Shown here: positions 47,001 through 56,784 of the stretch, piece after piece | How the letters are laid out: every line of letters begins with the position of its first letter | Position numbering within the stretch: the stretch's first letter is position 1 | Translations under genes and position numbers: made by a program | The notes under the pieces: generated by a model | Databases searched by the model: none | What the model was told of the DNA's origin: nothing | What the model saw: only the letters and a program-made list of their open reading frames with translations | Assembly (NCBI GenBank): GCA_903813345.2 | Contig: CAIIXF020000001.1 | Span: 49,557,885 to 49,621,884 of the forward strand | Direction: 5' to 3' | DNA length: 64,000 bases | From: Owenia fusiformis | Taxonomy: Eukaryota; Annelida; Polychaeta; Sabellida; Oweniidae

Positions 47001-48724
47001 TGTATCAACAGAGAGGTGAATGCATTAGCTGAGGCTGGCTGTAAACACATCCAGATAGATGAACCTATTTTGGTGCGCAGTCCAGATATAGCAATGGACT
47101 ATGGTATCAAACATCTAGCTGCATGTTTTGAGGTAACTAAATTATGGAAGGTCTGAGGAAATATATACAGGCTGGTCCAAAAAAGCCACCATTTACAGCA
47201 TTTGTAAGTTACATTTTTGGGGCATCCTAAATTTTTATGTACTATTTGCACTTCTTTAGGTGGGTGTAGCTAACACGAATTTTCCGATCTTTATCTGTAT
47301 ATTCTTCTTTTTGAAAATGCCATTTGTAGTTTGATAAAAAAATCTGTACTGTAGCTCCATATCTAGTATGTGAGCAAAACCCACATTCTATACATTACTA
47401 AGATCTGTGTCAAAAGTTTCATCGATACAAACACACTTAACACATTTAATATTTCCCCTTTGATCTAAATCCATAAAATTCTTCAAATAGCAACATTTTT
47501 AGGGCATTAACAAAGATGTAGAGAAGTCCATTCACCTGTGCTGTGGCTATCCCCAATACTTGAACCAGGTTGGCTACTTAAAGGCAGATGCTCAGATATA
47601 CCATGACCTTGCACCAGTGCTGGATGATGCTGGATTTGATGCGAGTGAGTCTCTACTCTACCATAATACTAAAGAGTCTTGCATTTAGCCCTTGGGTCTC
47701 TACTCTACCATAATAGAATAGGGTGGGGGTGACAAGAACCAGAGATTTGATGTATAGCTGACATGTTCAATGGGGTAGACTGGCTTTTTCACATCAGCCC
47801 TTAGCACAGGATTTCATTCTGTGTTTTCATTAACCAAAAGGAATACATAGTAAACAAAATCATTATTTTAGGTTTTTATTGTCATCACCAAATAACATTG
47901 TCTAGTGTGAACATTTTTTTAAATACTGAATATTCTGTAAATATAAATCAAAATGACTAGTTTGTCCTATAATGCTGGTAGTTCATGGTTATTTGGGAAA
48001 TTCTAGTAATTAACAAAACAATAAAAGACCCACAGTGAGAGAAAATAATCATAGGTTTTGGGCCAATATAAAGATAGCAGCTGTGGTAGAATCTTTAAAC
48101 ACAGATTGATTGGGCTGCTCTCCTTATAGGCGGGCAGAATTGGAGGTCCAAAAAAAGGTTTAATGTACAGTTGCAACATGTTTCTCGTTATTTCTATTGC
48201 CCTTTAAACTATGGAAATAATTTTAATAGTAGATTCTATACTGTAAAACAAGTGTAAGTGGAACATCCATAGTACCTCAATATAGTGTTTCGCTAAAAGA
48301 GGTTCATTTTATATTAAAGTAATAGGTAACTGAACTTTGTAAAGTGTTCCACTCATGAAAGTGTTTCACATACAGATGTGTTCTACTTTATAGGTTTTAT
48401 GTCTTGTATTATTGAATAATAATTAATATTGGTATAATAAGAACTGTATCTTGATTTTCAGTTTCCATCGAAGATGCTCATAGACACAACGACCTCACGC
48501 TGTTTGATAAATTTAAGAAATCCACCATAATACTTGGTGTTATTAAAATAGCAGAGGACAAAATTGAGACAGTTGACGAGATTACTACCAGGGTACAGCA
48601 AATCCTGAAACACATTCCAAAGGAAAGACTTATATTGGCTCCTGATTGTGGACTTGCTATGTTACCTATGGAAGTATTAAAGTTGAAAGTTGCAAATATG
48701 GTAGCTGCAGCAAAGTTGCTTTAA
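44042..48724 (+). CDS. MetE-type (cobalamin-independent) methionine synthase catalytic-domain protein, 350 aa
   Basis: Six exons: 44042-44174, 44660-44777, 45219-45433, 46951-47132, 47503-47644, 48462-48724. Phases close exactly (1,053 nt). The start ATG 44042 (MGLKTTVIGSYPKP) gives the GSYP motif that opens the C-terminal barrel of the MetE/UROD superfamily. Predicted zinc ligands are His227 and Cys229 (IHLCCG), Glu267 (ISIEDAH) and Cys326 (APDCGL). Asp192 in IQIDEP matches the homocysteine-binding Asp. Full-length MetE has about 750 residues in two barrels; this protein is only the catalytic half, like archaeal and bacterial core MetE enzymes. Expected reaction: methyl transfer to a thiol such as homocysteine; the methyl donor cannot be inferred. 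Intron 3 begins with a 62-bp tandem array that repeats the exon 3 end and donor. Intron-rich structure and AT content like the neighbours argue against bacterial contamination. Confidence 0.88.
45404..46375 (+). repeat. 62-bp tandem array carrying about 16 copies of an exon end and its 5' splice site
   Basis: The unit runs CCCTATGACTATCATGGGCA, CAACAGCTAGTAAGAATATG, AGTTATTTCCACAATATCAT, GG. The first unit is the real end of exon 3 (PMTIIGTTA, donor GTATGA at 45434). Some fifteen further copies follow in intron 3, nearly all with CTA|GTAAGA. Two short copies near 45,990 and 46,045 have GTAAGT, and one near 45,558 has lost the GT. The unit length is not a multiple of three, and reading through the first unit meets a TGA at its end. 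Confidence 0.95.
46588..46712. repeat. GTGACA / TGTAACAAA family copy
   Basis: TATGTCACCACAAGAACTGGTGACA-type start, then GTTATAGTCTC, GGCAGTTGGTGTTTGGTGTC, TGTAACAAATAGCAGCTGG and TGTAAATGTCTTG, the same order as at 43.6 kb. In intron 3 of the MetE-like gene. Confidence 0.6.
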
Positions 48725-49040
48725 TTAAGAAACATTGTGGACTCTGCATCTGAGATTATATTTTCTGTCCATATGATGACATAACAAAAAATGCTCATTA
48801 TGTGGATTTAAACATTCATTGTATCATAGAGTTTAACATATATAATGAATAGACTAGATGTACATTTTCATTTTGTACATTTTTATATGTGTTCTTTCAA
48901 ATTGTATTTTGCAAACAACTACCTGTGCTAGTACATGTATTCTCAAAAACTCTTTGAAAAAATACAAGCAACGTTGACTGTCCCTGACCAGAACCTTGAA
49001 TGCAGTGCATATCTCTAAAATTATTTTTATTTATTCATGA

Positions 49041-52000
49041 CTAAATGTCACAGATATCATCAATTCCATACAAACTAGGGATATCTTTGAGCAACAGATA
49101 GTCTTTAGACTTAAGATCAAGGAGTGCTGCAGCTTCATTGATTCTAGTTATTCCACCTAGGATTTTTCTGATCTGTTTTCTGCATTGCGATTTTAGTCCA
49201 AATCCATGTTGTAGAAGTTGATTATTAATGGAAATCCTATTTTCATCGGTTAATCGATTTTTCCAAAGTGGCATTCTGGGTAAAACACTTGTATCACAAC
49301 CTGCTGCCACTAACATTAAAGCGACATCTGGTGGCTGTTTGTATAAAATTGTTTGCTTAAACGCAACCTCAATAGGGGTCTCTGGTCGATCATATCGGCT
49401 ATCTGACAATACACGATTTGGTGTGTCCATATCACAGTTATAATAGAGGAGTTTATAAACAATGTCCTTCTTATTTTCCATAACTCTATTAATAGCACAC
49501 ATTAATGGAGTGTTGCCACGGTCATCGCTCATCCCCAATGGAGACCCCTTGGCTAGTAAAACATCAATGATTTCATGTGAGCACTTGCTGCTTATTGCGA
49601 TATGTAACGGTAGCTGACCATGTATGGTGTTTCTAATAGTGAAATCTGCACCTTTTTCTATAAGCAGCAGAGCTATATCAGTATGTTTTTTAGAGCATGC
49701 CAAGTGCAGTGCAGTATTCCCCTCAGCATCGATGTAATTTACGTCAATACCTGATTCCAGGAGTAGCTCCACAAGGGACCTGTTATTGTTCTTGGATGCT
49801 TTATGTAGCACACCTAGTCCACAGGGGTCCATCTCCAGACTGTGCATGTTGGCACCATGGCTGATCAGGAACTTTACAACATCAATATTTCCTGAAACAA
49901 GAGTTAATAAAAATTAGCAATATTGTGAATATGCCAAAACATTTCCTGATTTCCAAATGTTACTTGTACTTTGTAAAACATTTACAATGCCACGGAGTAC
50001 AAAATCTCAATAAACAAATTATTCAGCCTATCAATCTAAAATATGTCACATTATTTACATCTCTTGAAAACTGAGATGACTAGGGAAATGGAAACGACGG
50101 GTGAAATAGATACTATTGATAGACATAAAATGAATGTAGATCCAATGTATGACCTAATATGAATGTAGATATGACCTAATATGAATGGCAATTTCAATTT
50201 GTACCACAAGTGTTGATGGTTGGACTGAAGGACTGATAGATGGAGGGATTGATGAAACAATGTTAGAACACCCAGTCAATACTTCAAGCAAATCATTTAC
50301 TTCATAGAACACTTTCCACCAAATATGACGAAAATTTCTCCCGTAGTATTTCCATTACTTTTCCAGCCAACAGATGGACTGATGGATGGATGGGCAGAGG
50401 ACTTGATTACCAAACTTTGTTCTTTGGTAAACAATCACTGAAACCCAGACAATCTTTTTCAATTCTTCAATCAAAATGTTTACCTTCTGGATATATGTTA
50501 GTTATATGGACTGCCATTCATCACCAACATCAAACAAACAAACAAACAAACAAACAAACCTGCTGTCACTGCAGCATGTAGAGCAGTCTCTCCCTTCTCA
50601 TAGTCCACATTTAACCCACTGTCCAGGAGCACCTGTATACATTCATGCCCTCTAGGATGGGTGGCAGCATGGTGTATTGCACTATAGTACTGCTTGTCAA
50701 AGTGATGAATGTTTGCTCCTAAGGAAAGAAGCAATGTAACAACTCCAGGGTGGTTGTGTTTACATGCTTCCAATAGAGGGGTGACTCTATCTGAAAACAA
50801 ACCCGATAATGCTTGTTTAAGTAAAACAAATGTATTATTCGGAAAAAGTAAAGTGAAGGGATGAAAAAAAAGAAACCACAAACGCTAATACAAATGCAGG
50901 TACAAAACGCGGGTATAAAGTGTAACAATTTCTTACAGGTATAACCATATCAAGGCAAACTCTGCTAGACATAAATAATTCAGCCTATAACAATATGTAA
51001 CCACATCTAGGTGGTAACATCATACACCACATTTGTCTCATTAAGGAGAATCACATAATAGATTTGATAATAAACACACATAGAATTGTTTATATTTTAG
51101 ACCTGCATTTTATGTTCTTGTTGGTCATTATCTCCATTATCTCTTTGTAATATTGAGACATCAAAATGAAGTAGTAACTGCACTACTGAAATATCAAAAT
51201 AATTGAAATAAAAACTTGTGTATACTGTGCATGTACACAAGTTTTAAACATGAAAAACATCCAGTTTTCATGACTCTAACAATCTGTTTGATGATAATCA
51301 CATGAATGATTAAAACATTTAAATATCAAACAGATTACATAGTTACTATGTATTTCTTTTAAAACAATTTCATAGTGTACCAAATTATTCAATCAAACAG
51401 ATTAAACATTTAATGAAGTTACATAATTCCAATATTATGTTGATGTTTATAAGGGAAATGATTTTAACATTGAAATATCAAACAGATTATACAAAAGAAT
51501 TTATTTTTATATGTGTACCATATTTATACTACTATCAAACAGATTAAACATTAAATCAATGGAGTTTTATAATTCAAATAATCTGTTTGATCATTGATAC
51601 AAGATTAAAACTTTAAATGTTTTGAATGGGATTAATAAAACATTAAACACAATCAAGTGATGAGTTAACTCCCTTGATCCTTGATGCCATTTCAATGAAT
51701 CCTGAAATTCCTTTGATCAACAAGATCAACACGCAGGATCTGTATATATATCCATGCGGAATCAGTAAACAACATTCAGTCTTAGAGCAATCTACAGCAC
51801 ATGAACTAACACAAACAGCGATAAACAACAAACAAGCAGAATTAAATCACGAACTTTGACACAAGAGAAGAAAACAATATGGATAATTACACAACAGAAT
51901 CTCTCTTGGATGTCTCATCATATCACTATAGCAACAACTGCCTCATGGAGTATGTGTCACCTAGCAACACTAATATGAACAGCACGCTCTATGGATCTCT

Positions 52001-55000
52001 TCAAGGAGAACCCGTTGACAGTAGCATCAATTTGGACTTCATGTACCCACTACAAGAGATGAAAGTGTCTGACCTTGCTGCCATGTTCTTGGATGAGGAG
52101 ACTGGTTACCGAGATACCACACCTCTCGTATCTACTACGCCACTTCCATCACCTGAACAAATGGGCCAGATCTTCTACACTTGTGACACTCATCACAGTG
52201 ATAATATCATGGATATCACACCAGCGATGGATTATAACAGCCCGACACCAAACGTGGATACAACTCTACAAGATATCACACCTACAATCCAAGCCAACAT
52301 GAATGACACTCTCTACCAGCATATGGTGAATGATATCAACAGCGATGATACATGTGATATCCCCAACATGGAGCCACATCAGCATAACATCATATCCAGC
52401 TCCCAATGCTCTGCTAACAACAAACTCCAGGATATCACCCCAACTCTCTACACAGTGAATGACTCCATCCTCAGAGACATGGTGAATGATCTCAACACTG
52501 ATTTTCATAGCGCATCACCAAACTTTAAGTCGCCACTGCCAAAGAAACCAAGTCGCAAGCCACAAGTTGGTGTCTCCAACAAGGACAAGACTGCACTCAA
52601 TTGTACCTACTGTGGGAAGAGATTCACCATGTAAACTTCAAGAACCACATCAGAGTCCATACTGGAGAGCGACCATACTCCTGCAACATCTGCCACAAGA
52701 CATTTGCCCAGAGCGCCACTCTCAAGACACACGCCAGGACCCACACAGGCGAGAAGCCATTCAGCTGCGAGTTCTGTCATCGTGGCTTCAGTGACTACTC
52801 TACCTACTCCAAGCATGTCAGGACCCACACTGGTGACAAGCCCTACAGGTGTGACACCTGCCCTGCTGCTTTCGCCCAGTCTGGGAACCTGAACCGACAT
52901 CAGAAGATTCACTTGAAGGGAAACACCAGGAAATCCAAGTTCATGAGATAATCTACTAGGTTACACACAATGGACATTGAACATTTATACACTAACTTGT
53001 GTAATGAAGTCATTTAATGCCAAATTCAATGAGTTGCCAAATCTCATATTTTATTTCTATGTTACAATGGTCGATGAAATGCATATCTTTTAAACTATTA
53101 CAAATGATTGTATATATATATTTTAACAAAGTTTTATATGTGAAATAAATAATATAATCAAACATATTTTTGCTTTGTTTTCTCCTACTTTTGTTGAATG
53201 AATCTGACACCATCAGTAATTAGGAGAGTACTCACTATGACGCTCAAGTATATCAATAAGAGCCCCGCCATAGATCAATAAGGTGCAAGACTCTACACTG
53301 CCACATCTTGCCGCCTCGTGAAGAGCTGTTGTTGACCTAGCAACACTCCTAGAGGCAACAGACACACTGTGCAGAATGTGGTAGTTGACATCAAATCCTA
53401 GGATAAAGATTCAACAATTCAAATCATGTAATTTTCGAATCAAAGAACATGAAACGAGCTGATGCAATGACTCCAAAATTAGCTTTACATCAACCCTGAA
53501 TGATTTCTGCTAGATTGCTAAGCTTTAATCACAGGTGAACAGCGATACCAATGATTTTTAAATAAATAAAGATATGGCATGGTTATCAATCTGTGTTTAT
53601 TTATAATTCTCTTTAAAAAAGATGAATAGGATTCTGCTGCTGCCACCTTTATATCCGTACAAAACCGATGACTAGAATGATTATATGGTCGCAACCTGGG
53701 GGATACAACAAAGTCAACAAACCTTTTTCGAATAGAATTTTGAGAACATCAGGATGAGGGACAGCATAGTAGACAGGAGGAGTTTGAGCCTTTGGTACCA
53801 AGAGACCAGAACTGGAACGTTGTAGGTCTGCTGGGTCAATGTATACATTGTCCTCACTACTGTAGTGATCTACAATGTACGTGGGGAGAATATAACATTT
53901 GAGGGTTACTTCATTTTAGGCAATCAATATATTTTCCTCTGCCGAATATCATATTGTCCCTCAGAATAAAATATATTATTCCATAATAACCATAATATCC
54001 CAGGGAAATAAACAGGGAATATAATTGATATTCAAAAAATTCTGTATCAGATCCCATATCAGCCAAAATCTTGTATCAGATGCCGTATTAGATCCTGTAT
54101 CAGCCAAAATCTTGTATCAGATCCTGTATCAAAAATATTCCCAATTTTCCTAATTTTTACATTTTTCGTTCTATTTTCAAAGTAAATAAAAGAACAAAAG
54201 TTTAAAATGTTACATATATGATAAATCAAATTAAATCATTTTATGTCACCATCAATGGGTGATGACAGGTCATAGATACTTGAAAATTGATAAGTATCTG
54301 AAATAAAATAATGGAATAAATAGAGGTTATTTAATGGGAGGGATGGAACATGAATTTTATTCCAAGAGAAAAAATGATATTGGCCAAGGAAAATATCATA
54401 TTGACACTTGGGTCGTTGCTGGCAGTCAATATCATATTTTCCCTTGGAATAAAATTCATATTCCATCCCTCCCATTAAATAACCTCTATTTATTTCTTTT
54501 CTCTGAGAATGGGAATTTATTTTAATATTGTGACACAACTTAAACGCAAACATAGGTACAGGATAAAATGTACATGTCTATAATCCATGCTATATATCTG
54601 GACATAAACAGAAATATCAAGGTCATGGAAATGACAAGTGAAGGTCATAAAGTCAACAGTTAAAATAAAATTAAAATTAATCCTGGGACATGGTCGTCCC
54701 AATGAGGTCATAATATATTGAATTATTAGGTCAAGGTCAAAGGTTGAACATGAAACAAGACTAGTGCGGTAATCTCAAAGAATTAATGTAACTTTATGTC
54801 TTGATGATGCCAACCACAAAGAGTCAATGTCACCTTCTAAGTCTTCTTGTTCCCTTATAAATCTTCAACGTCTTATCAAGATAAAATACACTAAAATACC
54901 GACAATTTTTACTTACCTGAAAGTAATCTGACGATATTTCCATACCCTTTACTACAAGCACATTGTAATGGATTCAGAGAGTTCTCCCCGAATGCTAAGA

Positions 55001-56425
55001 GCATTTCTCTAGCTGCAACCTGCAGAATTATCTCTACAATTGATTCACAGTTATTCAATACTGCAATATGCAATGGCAGGTTTTCAGGGTCTTGCTTTTC
55101 AGATCCATCCCGATTTTTCCCCCTATTTCGGTATTTGTGTCTTGCACATGGAATCATGAGATCACCACATCCATTCTCTAGATACAACTTAAATAGATCA
55201 AGTTTACAACGTTCAACTGCAATATGAAGGCTATTCACTCCAAATGCAGAGATTTTGAATTCTTCTTCTAAAGATGGGTCTAAGAAATTGTTGCATGAAG
55301 CTCCCCTGCTAATAAGGTATTTGTGGAAGTCATTCTGACGGTCACAATTAAGTGTCGCAGCAATGAGAATTGCATCTAAATCCATAGAGTCACATTCAAT
55401 AGTATTGATGAATTGGAGAGCTTGGTCGAAGTTCTTTTCTTTAATCAAATTCAAGATAGCTCTGAAAATATAAATACATGTAACTCAGGCACATAGCCAG
55501 GATTTACCAGCGGGGAGAGCGGTTTTACCAAGTGGGCAGCTTTTGCCAAGGGGGGGGGGGCTTCTTGACATTTTTGGCAAAAAATCATGCAAAAAATGTT
55601 CAGAATGTTGAAAACTGCATGATTTTGAAAGAATTGCTGGGCAGGAGGAGGGTTATACCGTTCCCGGACTATAGTCCTGCACTGATCGCATTCATTTGCC
55701 TGTACGATTTCAACTTGGGAGAATTATCTACGCCCCTTACACTTAAGATACCTACCTCAATGCATTATAGATCTCAAGATGTAACTTCTAATATATTGGA
55801 ACCGCTGATTGTCTGGGTATATCGGCAGAACGGGAACATTTTCTCTTTTTCATCGAGAGAGATTCCCCCGTTTGGCTGTCCCGGATGTAGCCCGGAAGTA
55901 CCAATATGGAGGAATTTGACGGTTGAAATAAGTTAAATGTTACACGCAAATATTGCGATCAAAAACGAAAATGTCTTCGTTCTGCCGATAAACCCAGACA
56001 ATTGTGGATTCAACTACACGAAAAGAATGCTAAATTACCAAGGAATCTATTGAAGTAGGTATCTGAAGTGTAAGATCAGTAAAAAATTCTCCCATGTTGT
56101 AATCGCACAGGCAAAAGATTGAGATGTTCACAGGACCATAGTCCGGGAACGGGATAAGAGGAGGGGAGCGGCTGCTCCCTCCGCTCCCCCTGGCTACTGG
56201 CCCATGTGTAAAACTTACATTATTTGTTTGTTTAGTTGTTGATGAGGCAATATGTGACTGATGTTACAGTGAACAACTTGTCACAGAACGAAGTGCCTCT
56301 TTTGCTTTGACTTCTAGGCTACTTTTACTTTCAGTTTCACTTTTCAATTGAAGCAAGTTCAGCTTTGATTTTGAAACATGTTTTTAGATGTAACGAACTC
56401 ACCTGAAATCGCCGATTTTACTCAT
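49041..56425 (-). CDS. Ankyrin-repeat SOCS-box protein (ASB-like), 652 aa
   Basis: Six exons: 56425-56403, 55461-54917, 53869-53723, 53397-53236, 50790-50560, 49891-49041. Phases close exactly (1,959 nt). The first exon is only 23 nt (MSKIGDF, start ATG 56425). About twelve ankyrin repeats follow from about residue 75, with phrases such as NSLHIAVERCKLDLF, TALHEAARCGSVES, TPLLEACKHNHPGVV and TALHLACSKKHTDIALLL. The C-terminus (602-641: LKSQCRKQIRKIL ... INEAAALLDLKSKDYLLL) fits a SOCS box: a Leu/Cys BC-box helix followed by the YLL helix. By family this would be the substrate receptor of an elongin B/C-cullin 5 ubiquitin ligase; the substrate is unknown. Donors of exons 3 and 5 are the unusual GTTTGT. 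The exon 5 donor lies inside a (GTTT)n microsatellite. Intron 5 (2.4 kb) holds zinc-finger copy D. Confidence 0.88.
50534..50559 (-). repeat. (GTTT)n microsatellite forming a splice donor
   Basis: On the coding (minus) strand the intron after exon 5 begins GTTTGTTTGTTTGTTTG directly after the exon-final G at 50560. Confidence 0.85.
51281..51591. promoter_or_regulatory. Six-copy ATCAAACAGATTA cluster upstream of copy D
   Basis: The 13-mer is at 51325-51337, 51392-51404, 51477-51489 and 51534-51546 (forward). Inverted copies are at 51579-51591 and, lacking the last base, 51281-51292. Spacing is 35-85 bp. The sequence around the motifs differs between copies, so the motif itself is what is kept. 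Confidence 0.75.
51743..51781 (+). promoter_or_regulatory. Core promoter of zinc-finger copy D
   Basis: TATATATA (51743-51750) and initiator TCAGTC (51776-51781). The conserved leader TTAGAGCAATCTACAGCACA follows, then the ATG at 51879. The promoter looks intact although the frame is broken. Confidence 0.7.
51879..52951 (+). pseudogene. Zinc-finger copy D with a frameshift in finger 1
   Basis: The frame opens at ATG 51879 (MDNYTTES) and runs 251 codons to a TAA at 52632-52634, inside finger 1. Against copy A, four bases are missing just before this stop (about 52,628). The remaining three and a half fingers continue in another frame (about 52,637-52,951) and keep every Cys and His, ending KSKFMR. 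As it stands the product would be the N-terminal acidic region alone, without DNA-binding fingers. Finger 1 remains resemble copy A (NFKN, HTGERP). AATAAA is at 53144-53149. It may be a young pseudogene, a truncated regulator or, less likely, an assembly error. In intron 5 of the ankyrin gene, on the opposite strand. Confidence 0.85.
54030..54150. repeat. Short tandem repeat of TGTATCAGATCC / CAGCCAAAATCT
   Basis: TTGTATCAGAT(C/G)CC and ATCAGCCAAAATC recur four and two times in 120 bp, in the second intron of the ankyrin gene. Confidence 0.7.
54313..54497. mobile_element. Palindromic MITE in the ankyrin gene
   Basis: GGAATAAATAGAGGTTATTT at the left pairs with AAATAACCTCTATTTATTTC at the right. 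The arms run on through TAATGGGAGGGATGGAACAT and ATTTTATTCCAAG to a centre near 54,405. Confidence 0.8.
55487..56208. mobile_element. Nested elements: a GTAGCC-type MITE interrupted by a foldback element
   Basis: Outer remnants (AGGCACATAGCCAGG at the left, CCTGGCTACTGGCCCATG at the right, plus inverted AAAATCATGCA phrases) match the GGCCCGTAGCC MITE family. Inside, 55658-56153 is a separate foldback: CCGTTCCCGGACTATAGTCC pairs with GGACCATAGTCCGGGAACGG, and GTCTGGGTATATCGGCAGAA pairs with TTCTGCCGATAAACCCAGAC. In intron 1 of the ankyrin gene. Confidence 0.7.
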
Positions 56426-56784
56426 ATCAATCGTGTTCCTAGAATATCAAAGAATGTCTTTATCATTGGTGCCTTATTATGTTATTATAAACGTAAGAGA
56501 TGTAAAGAAACGAAAAATTCTGACAAGGGTTTGTTATGATTTATAGGTCAAGGTCGTTCAGTTACAAATGGTCAACTACAGCATGGTGTGGAAAACTGTA
56601 TTCTGATATCACTAACCAATATTTTCCTTACAAAAGAGCCAAAACTACAGAATATTAAAATAGAATAGTTTCTGTCTATTCATTAATCAGGGTTAATGAA
56701 AATCTTACTTCATAATAAACGATTTCGTTTTGAAAATCCCAAAATACAAGAAGCGCCATCTAAAGTTGCAAAGAGGAACACAGT
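56426..56784. promoter_or_regulatory. Probable divergent promoter region
   Basis: About 360 bp separate the first ATG of the ankyrin gene (-) from a candidate first exon on the + strand (ATG 56785). No TATA box or CpG cluster stands out. Assigned from position only. Confidence 0.35.
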
